A stretch of 64,000 bases of DNA from Pipra filicauda. Taxonomy: Eukaryota > Chordata > Aves > Passeriformes > Pipridae. Positions 1 to 13,329 of the stretch are shown here, in pieces. Made by a program: the position numbers and the translations under genes. A model generated the notes under the pieces. The model searched no databases, was not told the origin of the DNA, and worked only from the letters and a program-made list of their open reading frames with translations. The stretch spans positions 992,001 through 1,056,000 of the forward strand of contig NW_024104377.1 in the NCBI RefSeq assembly GCF_003945595.2. Reading direction: 5' to 3'. Each line of letters opens with the position of its first letter. Position 1 is the stretch's first letter.

Positions 1-3000
1 GCCAGAAGACCTTTGCAGAAGATGGGCAGCACTGTCCATTGTGGAGTGAGCCGTGGCAGACAGAGTGGCACTGAGGTCAGTGGAGACAGGCAGGCTCTGC
101 CAATGTGCAGCTCCATGGGAGTGGGAGCAGCTGCCTGACTGGGGGGCAAGAAGCTATCTTCATTGTCAGTGTAGTGTTGTTAACATGGGAAACAACTTCT
201 TTTATATGAGGATAGCATCAAACTGTGAGAAGAGGACAGTGCTTGCCTGGTGGTGCCTCTGGCAGCTGACCATGCCACTGCCTGCTCAAGAGACAGCAGT
301 GACCCCAGAGAAAAAACCCCAGGGGCTGAGCCGAGAAAGTGAGCGTTGTCAATTGTGGGTTCACTTTGAGTACAGCTGTGATATAACAGGGAAAATATTC
401 TTTCCCTGGTGACTCCCCTCCCTTACCCCTCCCAAATGTGAAGGGAAGGATTTGGCATTGCAGGGATTTAGAGAACAAGGCTTTCTGCAAAGTTATATTA
501 TATCTTCAAAGAATTGCAACGATTAGAAAGAAAACTTGGTGCATAAAAGTATTAAATGTTACTTTTAATTCTGAAACACAGTCTGATTTGGCTGAATACT
601 TGTTTCTATTTTAGTCTCATTGGGATTGGATTGCTTCGATAAATAGAAACAATTAGCAGAGTTAAGGTGTGCTGGTATGTGCTTGGGTGATTTTGTTGGT
701 TTTGTTGGTTTTTTGGGTTTTATTGTTGTTATTTTTTTTTACATGTACCTGGTAAACTGACAATATTTCAATGATGTTCTGCTTGCAGTTTGTTTTCAGG
801 AACCTTATTAGTAGCAAATCAAACTAACAGATATTTCCAAGCATGCTAGTGTTATAGCTTGTCTTGAGGTAAGTGTTGGACCTGTATGTCTCCTAGAGAT
901 AGCCTAGCATGGTAAAAGGAATATTTGAGCCAAACAGCTATGTTCTAACAATTGGGGAGCATAGCATTTCTCATCTACCTCTTCCCTCTTAAATAACTGT
1001 GTCCCTCATAGCAATTGCTCCAGTTCTGTTCTGTAAACTGTGACAATGTAGTTAATGGAAGTTAAAAAGAGAGCTATAGGATAACATACAGTTTTGAGCA
1101 CTTATAATAAACAGAATTAAATAGTGAGACCAGAAAATTATATTCCTGCTCACAATGAGTAGCATCCTCTTTCTGTTCTAGCCTCATTAGAGAGAAAGGG
1201 ACCACAGAGATTCAAGTTCTATTTAATATGAATGAATCTATCAACACTCTGGTCTGGGATTAAAAGCAGAATTAAGTTTTAATGGAGCATAAACACTTTA
1301 AGCATTTTCCATTTGTTCCTTTCTTGAAGAAAAAGACATAGGTGCTCAATGCAAAAGTGGGACTGGGTAACACACAGTGTGAGTGAGGGGAAGATGATTT
1401 AGGTAAGCGAATGAATTTTCAAATGGAAGGAGCAGAGATGGATGACAGGAGAAGTTAAACAAATAGCATGTAATTAATTCTCACAATTTTACCTAATGCT
1501 TTGCGACATGGCTGTCACTAACATTGTCAGAAGCTATAAGTGAAATGGGATTGAAAAAATTTCCAGGCAGCAGTAATCTCAATGTGTTGGAAGAATGTTT
1601 TTCTAAGATGGATGTCCCTGATTATATACAGCTCAAGTAGACATGAAAGAGCAGCTTAAAAAGCTTAAATTCTGTATTGACTTTCATCTTAGACTGCCGT
1701 TCTCACTCCAACTAGCAATATATAACCCATATGACATTAAAAAAAATTATTTACTTTGATGTGACTGCCCTCCAGGGCACTGTCTATAATTGTAAAAAAG
1801 GTCATTGATGCATCTGATTATGCAATTTTACTGATTCATTTATATTTATGTCATTGTTTTTTTTTTTCCCTATTTGAAAGCATTTGTCTTCCCTGCTAAT
1901 GCACCTGAGATTGATGTAGGCAATTGTGTTCCCTCGTAGGAGAATAAATCCTACTTTCTAGTTCACAAGTGCAGCAGGAGAAAACCACAGAGACGTTCAC
2001 TTTCTATTTTAAAAGTCTTCCCCAGCAGGATACATACTAAGAATTAATACTGAGTAAGAATTAATGTTGTGTTAACCTTTCTCTTTTTTATATCTTATCA
2101 CTTGGTTTTAGGTACAGTAAAGTCTTTGTTAAGGCAATGGTAAATGGAATGATACTCAGACACTACACTTACAATGAGAGCTACATAGCACTTTTCATTC
2201 CAAGATATTTTTCCTGGTTACTTACCATTTTCCTAGTTCTTAATTTTTCAAGTTAATATCTTACTCCCCAGATTTCCTATGCTTGCAATGACTTCAGTTA
2301 ATTCAAGAAATGACAGCGCCATGTTAGCTGAAGATGAAGCTAAGGGAAAAATGTATGGGGAGGGTTTTTTGTTTGTGTGTGGATTTTTTGAGAGTGTGTG
2401 AGTTTTGTGGCATTTGGTTGTTTGTTGTTGTTGTTTTTTTAATTGATGGGCTATCAATCTCTTTAAGATGATTCTGTGCTTGTGACTTGATGCAGGGATT
2501 TAAAATCTGTCAGCTTGTGGCCTTCAAAAGTAAAGCAAGGGTTTTGCTTTTGCCAGGGTTTGCTAAACACCTGAGAGAGAAAAAATCGATTTATATATCC
2601 CAGGATATTTGTTAATTTATGAACACATCCTGAATCCTTGGAATATTCTGCCTGCAGGCAGCAATAGTCACTGTATCTCCCCTTCCACTCTCTACACACT
2701 CATCAACTGTGTACATGACTACATGCATCTTAAGAACTTTGCGGCTGAGGACCTGTTGTGACTGTCTGCAGAATAGAGATTGATTTGTGGTTTGTTTTTT
2801 GGATTTCCTCCCCAACCCCACTATATTTAGCTAATGCTCAGCTGGGATGAAGTTGCTAAAATCCAGTGGGTTGCAGGGGGGATGTGAGCAGTAAGGAGCA
2901 GATCTGAAGTGCAATAAGCAGTGGAAAAGAGCAGAGAGCAGAAAGAATCAGGGGTTGGTATAGGGCCAGAAAGGAGGAAGGGGAGAAGACTGAGGCTTGA

Positions 3001-3270
3001 GTTGTATCACAGAATAATAGTTAAGGAACTTCCTAAGCGAATAGGTTGGTGATACACCTTTCCCATCTTAGCTTTAAGCAGCAAGTAAGTGGGACAAGGA
3101 ACAGGGAGCGTGGAGGAGTAGAGGGAACTGTACAGGGACTGGTGACTGTGCACCCAGAGCAAAGCAAACACACTGAAGATGGTGTTGCAAATACAACAGC
3201 AGGCAGATATTTGGAAGATCTTGCCAATGGAAACAATGAATATGAAGATCCAGTCAGAAGTGGAGTTTAG
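1..3270. other. Non-coding stretch without recognised gene or transposon
   Basis: AT-rich unique-looking DNA. Open frames reach at most about 119 codons and none resembles a known protein. Low-complexity G/T-rich patches lie at about 685-742 and 2355-2443, and a T run at about 1857-1868. I see no promoter, tRNA or repeat family here. Confidence 0.6.
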
Positions 3271-3487
3271 ATCATAGAATCATAGAATCAGCTGGGTTGG
3301 AAGGGACCTCCGAGATCATCAAGTCCAATCCTTGATCCACTGCTGCTGCGGTTACTAGACCATGGCACTAAGTGCCACATCCAGTCTCATCTTAAAAACC
3401 TCCAGGGATGGAGAATCCACCACTTTCCTGGGCAGCCCATTCCAACCATCATTGCACAGGCCTTACAAATTTTTCCAGTTGGACTTT
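3271..3487 (-). repeat. CR1 LINE fragment, 3' end, minus orientation
   Basis: The segment opens with two ATCATAGA-type octamers, the complement of the ATTCTATG tail that ends avian CR1 elements. It continues with the typical complement of the CR1 3' untranslated region (GGGTTGGAAGGGACCT, then AGATCATCAAGTCCAATCC) and a diverged match to the 'cctccagggatggagaatccaccac' type block. Homology fades after about 3460 and the left end in element terms (5' truncation) is near 3487. About 215 bp remain, so this is the usual dead, 5'-truncated copy. The subfamily cannot be assigned by eye. Confidence 0.93.
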
Positions 3488-6400
3488 TACCAAGGATTAA
3501 CTAGTCCCCATGACTGCAAACACAGTTGGACATCTTCACATTGGATTTGTAGACTCTTTGTTAAACTTTCAAGTAAATAATACCCCATCTGATGATGTTG
3601 AGTCCCTAGTTGGCTGTGTTGGCTATTTCCTGTGACTGGTTTACAGGAAAATATTTTTGTACAGAAGATATGGCTCATTTGGCATAAGCTAAAAGATTAT
3701 TGATATTAGGCTCTGGGCCCAGACTTGCTGAGTGTCTGAACATCTTGGCTATTTGTATGATAAATCAAGACTATCCAATCCCTAGTCATGCAATGGTCTG
3801 AACTGTTTAGTAGATGTGTTTTAGAAATCAGTGTAAGAATTTGGTATAGGAGTAAATATGAAATGCTATTAGCCTAGGCTTTAATTACTCTATTTTGTTT
3901 GTATAAGCCAATAAGTAGACCACAAGTTGTGGGATCTGAATTTGAAGTAAGATATAACATTTATAGAAAAAGCTTTTTTGAAGATTCTTCATCAGCTAGT
4001 GTTAATTATAAGATAGAGTAAACCTAGGAAATCTATTTGCAAGGGTGTTGAGTGACTTCATGTGTTAAATGAGAATATGTACTAGCATTCAAATTTGATT
4101 TGTGATTAGAAAATATCTTGGCCACATCTACACCTACTGTTGGCTCAAGCACTTGAATCTAGATATGTATGAGAGAAAGCAGCTTTTTCTGGACCCAACT
4201 TATGTGGAGTGAGTTATACAACTACCTGGAGAGAGTTATTGTGATTTAGTCTAGTGGGAAATAGCTGATTGTGCATTTTGTTTCTCTTCTTAACCTTGCT
4301 AACTTGGATCACTGCAGAAAAACTTGTATTGCAAGTCTTAATTACTAATTATTTCTTATGTTCTGGCTTGAATGACTTGTACAAGAGGACTCCAATTTGC
4401 TTACTTTAATCCTTGATCTTGGAAGGTTGTCAGAAATTCTCACAAACTCTTGCAAAACAGAAGTCTTCATCTAACAGAGATTGGTATCTGAAAGAGGCAG
4501 TAGGGTTAGAAGTGAAAATTCTGACTGACATGTTACTTTCAGGACTTTCAGCATCTCCCTTTAACCGATAGATATTCAGTAAACTACAAATGTCAGTGGG
4601 TGCATCTGGCTGGGAGATTAGTGGTCAGCCAGAGAAGAGGGCGTAAAAACTGCGCATTTGTATGTTAAGAGTGTTGCCTCTCTGCTTTTCCCTGCAAAGT
4701 GGCAGAGAGATGTGGCTGTCACAGCTATTGGAAGTGACTCAGATGGCCTGGAAAGGGCAGTCTCTAACTTTTGAGGTTAACATCACTGTTTGAAATTCTA
4801 TGTCTGTTCTAATCTTTGACCTAATGCTTCTGATTTACCAAGTTCACAATAAGCTGCAGAGTTTTAATGGGAGTTACTCTGAGGAGGCTGTACAGTGGTG
4901 GCAGAGCCCTGGTGATTTCAGGAAGGTGACAAAAAGAGGAATGAAAACTCCTGACCAGTTCAAGACCATTCAGAGAACCAGGCTGTGACCATTCAAAAAT
5001 TACCAAAGGAATAATGAAAGGACCCAATTCATAGCAGCAAGTGGGACAATTCTCAGTAGGAGCCGTTTGAGGATGGAAGAAAGATGCACCAAATGAAACC
5101 ATCCCCTGATGAACCACTAATATCACATTACTGGTTACAGTAGTAAAAAAGATTAAACTGAAACTTTATCTAGACTCTGGGCCAGTTTCTGAGGTGACGA
5201 AAAGCAACTGAGCGAATACCTAAATTAGAAGCCAAAGAGAACTTTTTAGCTTGACTTGCATCAAATTTTCAATGACCATATTCATTAAATAGAAATCCCT
5301 CCAGGTTTAGGAAAGTGGGAATGTTTATATTACATAAAAATGAAAGCCCAGCAAGAATTGTTTTATACTCCATGTTTTTCAGTGACAGACCAATGCTGAG
5401 AGTTGTAAAATAGCTGAATATATTTCTTGGGGAAACTACATAAGTGTGCAAGTTCTAGCTGCTATGGATCATTAGAAAGAAGTTAGTTAGAAGAAGATGT
5501 ATCCAAATTGCTGGTGAGTCTATTCTTAGTTCATGTATTCTGGGTAAAAACTGATTAGTACCTGTCTTCTGGGTATCACTTACCTAAAAACTGAAACTTA
5601 ACTGCAGGAGACTAGAGGTGACTAAAACTTTCCCATATTCTCCATGCCACCAAGGGATATGAAGGGGTGGAGGTAGGCACAATACAAACTAGTGGGCCCT
5701 GATCTGCTGCAGCTGTACCACTCTTGCTGTATGGCTGGCAGCAAAACATGACTTACTGGTGCAGCAGAGCACATCATTAACATCTGCCAGGTGACTTGAT
5801 GGGGTTTTTTCTGCTTCTTCTCTTAAGTAAGAGCTTAGGGGAAATTTTATTCCTTGGGCAGCCATGGTGCTTGTTGCTTTGAAGGGAAGACAAAGAGTGG
5901 TTTGCATCTGTAGGGCTGCTATGTGAGTATGTGGACTTGGGGTCAAATTGGACAAAGTACTGCAAGGTCTGTGATTTATTTTTTTTTTAAGTTTGTGGTG
6001 ATCATTGAGTTTGATAACTGGGTGCTTAAAACAAAGTGTTGGGCAAAAGCATGTTACAGTTTTACTATGAAGAGTTGTCTAGTCCTTGAGATCAAATTTA
6101 TTGACACCTGGCTCTTTAAAATTTTGAATAAGAGAGCAGCAGCTTCCCAGAGGAGGGAGTTTGGCTGACATGGCAAACAACACCCCTCTTCCCCACCTCA
6201 CATATCTAGATGTTTTGTTATGGGAACTTCTTTGTGGGCTTCTTGCCAAGGACAGTGTCCAAGAACTCTGGTGTGAGACTGCTGAGGCCAAAATAGTGAC
6301 ATGATCTGACTTGTACTGGACTTCATCTTGCTGTGGAAAGACTGGCCAGTCCTCCAGCAGCAATATGGCCTAGAAGAGCTACAAAAAGTGAGGCAGAGGT

Positions 6401-7844
6401 AAACCTGAACTTTGAGGCAATAAGATGTTCCAGTGTCAAAGATGGTTAAATTAGAATTCTCCTTTAACACTTGTTAGAACTGGAGGAAGATAACCAGCTT
6501 CAGTTTTAGAGAGCTTTCTGTCACCACTGACACAAGTGTTTTGCTGTATCTAGTCAACCCTTACTGAAATGAAAGGTGCATCTGTTGTGCTCCCTGATAG
6601 CCACACAAGCTTTCCCAAACTCTGTGCTTGCTTGGGGGCATATGCTGAGGGATAGAGTTTGAAAAGAAAGTGGAGCTTGGGTTGACTGCTGGCCGCATCT
6701 GTGATGAAAGCAAAACCTGTACTTGACAATGGCCCTTCTCCAAGCAACAAGAAAAAAATCCACAGCTCTAAAAGGATAAAAATATCTTTAGGTCCCCGGT
6801 AGCTCCAAGAGAACAGTTGCTTCACAGCATGTTAATCTTTTACACAGTCATTCAAGAGTCTTGAATAGATTTTTATTGTTTTGAAGAACAGTGTGAGGCA
6901 GGTAAATTTTCGTGGGCTTTAAAAAAAGTTATGTGAATGTATGCTATGGGAAGACTTGTATGAAGTGTTATTTATATACTTGGGAGACTATTTGATAAGA
7001 CATTATTGTCATTTGCTCTGTGATTCTAGACACTCTGTAAAGCCCTTAATGTCATACATTAAACACAAATAGAGATGCAGCAGAACAGGGGAATGATTCA
7101 TAAGAATAGCACTGTGCTTTGCTGCTGTTTTTCTGCTCGTGCTTTGTAGGGAAGCTACAGTGAAAAGCAAACCTGCAGCTTAAAAAGGCTTTTCAGGTCT
7201 TAAATTACAAAAACCTATCTGTTGCCTTGCCTGACTGCTTCTGAGCTTTAAGCTATCCAGTTTCCCTCAGATGACCTAACCTATGCCCAGTGGATCTTTC
7301 ATTAGCCTGATACAGTTTGGTCCCTGCAAAACAAACTTGCAGGCAGAGAGCAAGAGTGACTGTTCCCAGTGCTCAGGACTCCCAAAACAACAGGGAAGTT
7401 GGTGAAATGTCATATGCAGTTTGTGTGAGAGGGAGAATTGTGCTGGAGTCTGCTTAAAAAAACCCAACAAAACAACAACAACAAAAAAACCCAAACCAAA
7501 ACACAACATACCCTTCAGTTAGAGACTACAGTGCCCAATCCAGCCTTCAGCCAGCTAGTTTTATTGGGAGAGGAAGGTGCCACATGAAAGTTCTGTTGTA
7601 TGTCCACCCAGTGACACAAATTGGGTGAGCAGCCTTTTCTGCTCCCTGTACATGGGTGCCTGAAGCAAGTGTAGATCAGTCTGGAGGTTTATGGAGGCTG
7701 AGAGCTCCTGTCTGACAGCATGATCCAAAGCTCAGGAGAAAGGAGAGCCTTTTTTTCCTGCTGCCTCCAAAGTGTCTGAAACTGTCCCCTGTATGGTTAC
7801 TGGAGGAGGAAATATATAGTGTTATCTATATGTAGAGATGGTCA
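3488..7844. other. Non-coding stretch without recognised feature
   Basis: About 4.4 kb of AT-rich sequence. No frame resembles a known protein, and no LTR, CR1 or structural RNA is apparent. An A/C-rich low-complexity patch lies at its right end and is listed separately. Confidence 0.55.
7455..7506. repeat. A/C-rich low-complexity tract
   Basis: An imperfect run of AAAAACCC, AACAACAACA and CCAAACCAAAAC units on the plus strand, G/T-rich on the minus strand. It has no coding or element structure. Confidence 0.75.
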
Positions 7845-8090
7845 CAAGAGACTATTCTGGTCATCTACTCTTTGTTGGGTTTTTTTTATATTATGGACCT
7901 CAGGGTTTTTTCTTTCCTACATTAGATTGAGTTTTCTCTTTAAATATTTGATCTTTAAAAGCTCCAGTCTCTGTTGAGTCTACCACCTACCAGATAAGCT
8001 CTTTCAATGTCTAATTATTCTCACAGCTAAGAAAAAGCATCTTATTCCAAGGTTGAATTAGTATAGCTGTTTCTCTTTTGGGGTTTGTTT
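7845..8090 (-). repeat. Ancient CR1-type LINE fragment, minus orientation
   Basis: Despite heavy decay, the order of blocks matches an old CR1 lineage I know from turtle and crocodile genomes: a GTCATCTA-type start (about 7859), then a block around 7966-7990 corresponding to 'gagaatctaccac', then GTCTAATTATTCTCACAGCTAAGAAA (8009-8034, matching 'gttaattatcctcactgttaaaa'), then a match to 'ccttatttccagtctgaattt' (8041-8062). Spacing is right for a minus-strand copy. This is inference from remembered consensus blocks. Divergence suggests an insertion older than birds. Confidence 0.55.
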
Positions 8091-8555
8091 TCATGATTTC
8101 CTCTTCTTTCAGATTATATTTTTTTCTCTAAATCTTTGCTACTAGATTAAAATAGCATGAACAAATCTGAAAGATACAGGTATATTTAAAACTTTGTTTT
8201 TATTTTCAAAATTGTGTTGCTTATTAGAATAGGTTTTTATTTTAAAAAAAAACTGGAAGGAAGGGAATGTTAAAGACTAAATAATAAACCTGCTCTCAGT
8301 GATTGAATCTGAAACTTTTGGATTAACAAATCTCCACCACTTGCTTACAACTGCTTTCTGTTTGTTTTTGTTGCTTCTTGAACATGTCTATCCACAACAT
8401 ATCTATCAGTTCTTGAGCAGGTTTTCCAACGCCTTGTCTTTCACAACATGTGTTGTATTTTGATTCAAACATGTATCTCAACACTCTTTGGAATGAACTA
8501 TTTAGCTGCAATTCCTTTAAATGTGACAGAACCTTTGCCCTCAAAGGATGAAGAA

Positions 8556-8640
8556 CAGCCACACTGGGTCAGACCAGAGGTTCATCTAGCCCAACAGCTT
8601 CTTTCCAGGCATGTTTGAAACAGATGCTTTTGAGAAGATG
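8556..8640 (+). repeat. Ancient amniote interspersed repeat fragment
   Basis: The block CACTGGGTCAGACCAGAGG followed by TTCATCTAGCCCAACA (8562-8596) closely matches a repeat that is very abundant in turtles and present at low copy in birds. The following 45 bases match more loosely. The family name is uncertain to me, so the strand simply follows the orientation in which I know the block. It lies about 470 bp from the ancient CR1 fragment, so this may be a patch of old undeleted sequence. Confidence 0.55.
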
Positions 8641-8645
8641 ATTTA

Positions 8646-10954
8646 AAAAAAAAACCACTCAAATTGATCTCCCTCTTGGCTGTTCCCCAAACTACCAAAG
8701 CAAGTCAGCATAGATGCCAAAGCAGGAAGGCCTTTAGACAAATAGAATTTGGAAGTAATTTTTGCTGCTAGGTCAGGCATGAGGTTATTTCATGGGTGGG
8801 CACATCCAGAACCACACGATACTATTTAGTCTGAACTAATCTGCATGGTGATCACCTTAGGCCTTGTGAACCTACAATGTGTGAATTGAAGAAGTTCAAT
8901 AACAAAATGCATGAAAAAAATTGTTTGGTTTTGGTTTTTTTTCTTTGTACAGATAAAATAAAGCTAAGATAAGTATATAAACAAGTTATCTGCTTTTAAA
9001 AGGAGAAAAATACAAGGGAAAAAGAGAGTAGTTAGTAATGGTAAAGGGGAAGAGAAGAACTGGAGGAAGAAAACGGAGTTTTTTGAAAGTCTTACGCTTG
9101 CATGTTTTATTGACTTCATTTGTTTTCTCAATGGAGGAAGATGATGATGTAAGGAGACAAAACATTTCCTGGCTACTGATTCTATATATAATTGTAGCTA
9201 CAGACCTTTTTAGAAGTTTTAGCCATTTTGTTTTGAGCTTACTGGTATAAAATAAAAATTATTATTCCAGCACATATCCCTTTCTTACATTTAGGTTAAC
9301 CAAGTTTCTCTCTTTGTAGTGTGAACTGGACTTACCTCTCCATGGTATGGACAAGGCGTAAAAGGTATATGATTTTGTGGGAATAAAAACCCCACACTTT
9401 TTGCAAGCTTCCTGCCATCACTGAAGAGCCGTGCATATAAATTTATTCATGCTAGTACCCCACAGCAATTGGTTTTCAAACAGGCCTATGACACACCTAC
9501 AGGTGTCAGGACTGTTGAAAAAAGGGAGAGTAAGTTGTGAAAAGGCAGGAGGGGAAATAAAATGCAAATTGTTTACACTGTCTAAATTATGCACCAGAGA
9601 ACTCTGAACAGACCCAGACAAAACCACAAAATGAATGATGACTAAGCACAAAATCATTTTTATTGCCCAAAATATAGTCTGGAATCATCAGACTTTTTAA
9701 ATTAATTTTGTGTTGTTCATTACGTAGGTCTGAGCTATAAAACCAAATTTTGTTCTTTGAAGACAAAGCTGGAGTTTCCTCTGTTCTGATGATGGAGGGC
9801 AAAAAAGTCATGTAGTTGAGAGCCAGATGCCAACACTAGCAGGGGTCTGAAATGAGAATGGGAACAGCTTTTACTGAGCAGAAGCCATAATGCCATACTG
9901 CAGCAAAACATAGTTTAGTGCTTCAGCAAACCCCTATTTATAGAAACCATCAGCACACAGCTATGGTCACACATCTAAAGGTTGCCTTTCACCCCCTTGT
10001 AAATATTTTTTAAACAAGACAGAGGGGTGGGAGATGGGAGAAAGCTCAGATGATGTTTAAATTTTTACGGCACTGGAATTTCAGTACCTGCTGTAGAACA
10101 TCTAGTCTTTACCTCTTAAATTGAAATACCAAAACTCACTCTTCTGAAGCTCTTGCCAGTTTTCACGCCTCCCTCCCACCCCCACAGCCTCACCACTACC
10201 GTCAGCATTTGCTGTGCCATTTTGCTTCATTGCTCACTTGCTAAATATAAGTATGAGATTTTTCTTTCTTCTGAAAGCTCTGCTGTGCCATAAGCACTAA
10301 ATTTTGACAACTCCCCCAGCCCAAATCACTGAAAGCTATGGATTGCCCACAAAGGGGCATGAGTCCATTTTAGGTGAAATCTTGTCTTTCACAGACAAGA
10401 AAGCTCTTCAGTCTGCCCATGCATGGTGCCATTTAACAGTGGTGACCCCTCAAATCCAACAAAACCTTCCCTTCAGCTGTTGAAGAAAGCTTGTACTCCA
10501 GGCTTGGATATTCTTGTTCATTAGTAACCAGTTTGCTTTTGAGGCAGACCTGAAATCCAGTCAGTCTCTTAGTTTTGCTGGAGAAACAGGTAGCTTTATG
10601 TCCAGCTCATACCCAGCACTACAGCAGTCAGTGGTGGTGCTGCTATTTCTGTCCTTCTCTTCTCTGGGAAGCAGGAGACCTGGACCTAAGCCCCTTCTCT
10701 TCTGAGATCCACAGCTCTGAGCTTCAACATGTTGCCCCTGTTACCAGGCTAGAGACCTGGTTGTGCACCCAAAGGAAGATGAGCTACCAGCTTGAGCAGA
10801 CCTCAGATGAGTAAGCAGTGGGACAACTGCGTGGAAGTGGAGCTGCTGTGAGGATGATATGCTGGAGTACAGTTGTCTTTCAAGGTTGGTTTCTGCTTCA
10901 TGGACATGTACAGCAAAAGACTGCATTGGGAGCAGGGACTGCAGACAAAGTGGA
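8646..10954. other. Non-coding stretch without recognised feature
   Basis: Unique-looking sequence. Short open frames such as the one at 9038-9250 (70 codons, basic N-terminus, hydrophobic C-terminus) have no recognisable family and are within chance expectation. The part from 10500 to 10950 is somewhat more GC-rich but shows no clear exon or repeat. Confidence 0.5.
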
Positions 10955-11640
10955 TTGTAGGATGGAATAATAGAGGCTGGGAGGGACTTCAGCAGATCTC
11001 TGGTCTAACCTTCTTCTCAGGCAGAGTCAGCTGTGTGATCAGATCATATTACTCTGGTATTTCTGGTCTTGAAAACCTCAAGATATATCCTGCACAGCCT
11101 CCCTTGCCAATCTGAATCAGTGTACAGCTGTTTTTGGGGTGAAAAGTTTCTCTTTGCATCCTGTCTGTGCCTCTCATTCTCTTTATGCCCAGTGTCTTTT
11201 CTCTGTGCACTGCTGTGGTAAGCATGCCTCTATTTACTGGGTAACCTCATAGATACTGAGATTCTGCTGTTAGATGTGCTTGGAGCTGTCTTTTCTTCAG
11301 GTTGAACAAGCCTTGGTCCTTCAACCTGTCTTCAGAGGGCAGGTGTTTTAGCTCTGACTAACCTAGTGGTCCTCTGCTGAGCTCATTCAGTTTAACAATG
11401 TCTTTCCTGTGTTGGGGGACCCAAAATCTGTGCACAATATTCTAAACACAATATAAGAAAATGCTTATCCAAGAGGGGCCATCCCCTCTCTTGATCTGCT
11501 GACTGTGCCTCTGATAATATATGATTGCTATATAACCTTCCACGTTGTCAGGGCATGCTGCTGGCTCGCATTCAGCTTGCTGTCCTTCATGACCTCTAGG
11601 GCCTTTCAGAAGATGTGCTCCACAGGCAGTGACTGAAGGA
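10955..11640 (-). repeat. CR1 LINE, long diverged copy, minus orientation
   Basis: Begins near 10955 with a decayed tail and GAATAATAGAGGCTGGGAGG, then follows the complement of CR1 through the 3' region. Recognisable landmarks are the tract around 11290-11400 (TCTTCAGGTTGAACAAGCC, the end of the reverse-transcriptase frame read in reverse), GACCCAAAATCTGTGCACAA (11419-11438, corresponding to 'gcccagaactggacacag') and GGGCATGCTGCTGGCTCGC (11551-11569). Almost 700 bp remain, one of the longest CR1 pieces here, but no open frame survives. The 5' boundary near 11640 is approximate and could extend toward 11790. Confidence 0.85.
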
Positions 11641-12505
11641 CTCTGGAGTACTCTTGAAATGCCCTTATGTCTTCATTGCCTGTATGGAAAATTGACTTAC
11701 CTTTTCTCTGAAGAAAGCTCTGTAAATCTAACCATGTTTACCTTACTGGTCTTCGTTCAAGACCAGTGCTGTGTCATCTGGAGATGTTAATTCAGTAAAA
11801 TATAAGCTGCCTTGATAGTTGTTAATGATGCAATTCCCTGTTAGCATTTTCAGAAGTACTTAAAGATTTAATGGGAAAGAAAATAATTATCCCAAATTCT
11901 ATTTGTATTACAAACCAATGTAATTTATGCAAGTACTCCAGTATAAATAGATGCAGGGGATTACATCAGAACATGCATGCACATGAAAATTTGCTTGATT
12001 ACCAATGCTCCTGATAATAGCAGCTGCCAGTGTGGTGTCAGACTGCTTAGTCACAAGAACAGATAACCATGTACTTTTCTGCTTTCACCCCTGTCCTTGG
12101 CATGTACACAACAATAAACAATTGAGGCAGCACCACTGCTCTTGTATCTGATTGCAGCTCATGCTCTCTTTCTTGTGTTGTCCATCACCTTTCAATGTCA
12201 TCTCCTTTCTTTTTCTTATTTCTCTACTCCTTTTTTATCTGTTCCTAGATGTGCTTTTTTCTAAAGATGAGCTGCTTCTCTGAGATAAATATACCGTACT
12301 CTCATACTGTAGAGAGACAGATCATCTTCTCAATCTCTACTTGCAATTCTGAAATGTTGAGATTGGAGGTTATTGCCAAATTGTCAGATCAGCAGTGAGG
12401 GCTTATCCAGAGGTCACTGTTTGAAACTCAGGATATTTCAAAAGAGTGGATTCAGTATAGTCTGCAAAATAGTTGTTTGCTTGCTTTTTTGCTAGCAAAC
12501 ACAAA
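11641..12505. other. Non-coding stretch without recognised feature
   Basis: No gene, LTR or structural RNA recognised. The first 150 bases may be further decayed CR1 sequence. Confidence 0.5.
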
Positions 12506-12586
12506 GGCCTGATCCTGTAGCTCTGAGAATGACCTTACTGACCTCAATGGGACTGTTGTGTGACAGGGATTGCAGGATCAGATTCT
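12506..12586. mobile_element. Small palindromic non-autonomous DNA-transposon-like element
   Basis: About 80 bp with imperfect terminal inverted repeats: CCTGATCCTGTAG at 12509-12521 against the complement of the block ending CAGGATCAGA at 12582. The core ACCTCAATGGGACTGTTGTG matches the centre of a foldback repeat I recall from reptile and bird genomes, whose ends read 'ggcctgatcctgca...tgcaggatcaggcc'. It codes for nothing. It may be a miniature inverted-repeat element mobilised in trans, and its decay implies great age. Family name and target-site duplication are not resolved. Confidence 0.6.
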
Positions 12587-13329
12587 CCAGGTTATTTGAT
12601 AAATGATGCATGTCCATGGGGAAATTGGTTGGTTTAGACGTTCATAAATGTCTGCATTTTGAAAAAGCAAAATTTTGCTAACAGTTTCCAAAGTAAAAGA
12701 CCAAATTTCCCGTCTACTTCTAAAAATATAACATTGTCTCAATGTCGAGATGCCAATCTGAAACAACTCATACAATAGGATCTAATTTACAGTAAGGAAT
12801 CATTATCTTCTAGCATCATAGTTGGCTGCAAATAATAAAGTAAAGCTGTATGGTACTTAAACAGAGGGAAATGTTCACATTTAATACAAAAAGTAAATTG
12901 GTGAGACAACATTCACAGTGGTGGTCTATCTGTTTTCCCCCTGCTTCGTCCCCCACCTTTAATTTCAAGGATGAAGCAGTGTGGGCTACAGCAGTAAGAA
13001 AAATACAGGTTTCTTTCTCTGCTCAACTTCAAATAACAGGAGACAAGTCTGTACTGGTTCTCTCACAACCAAGTATTGCAGTGCCAGGACAGGAGGTCAT
13101 CACATTCTGTAGCCTGCAAAAGATGTGCAAAACATGGAAAGGTGAACTAACTTACTGGCCTTGATTTAAAAATTTGTAATCAACAGGGCTGGAATGCTGT
13201 CTTCCTATTACATGTTTCTGCAAACAAGCAAGGTAAAAAGCTGTAAAATCTGCATTTCAGTTACAGTGTAAGTGGTACTCAGCTAACTGCAGAGTGGTTT
13301 GGCCTCTAGGTGCAGAGAAGTTATCCAGC
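12587..13329. other. Non-coding stretch without recognised feature
   Basis: About 740 bp between the palindromic element and the LTR. An open frame of 104 codons at 12850-13164 (plus) matches nothing I know. Confidence 0.5.

Noticed and set aside
53..412. 119-codon plus-strand frame at the window start
   Set aside because: Mixed composition with no known motif and no conserved start context. Treated as chance.
5692..5715. GGGCCCTGATCTGCTGCAGC as another foldback-element end
   Set aside because: No inverted partner or matching core follows.
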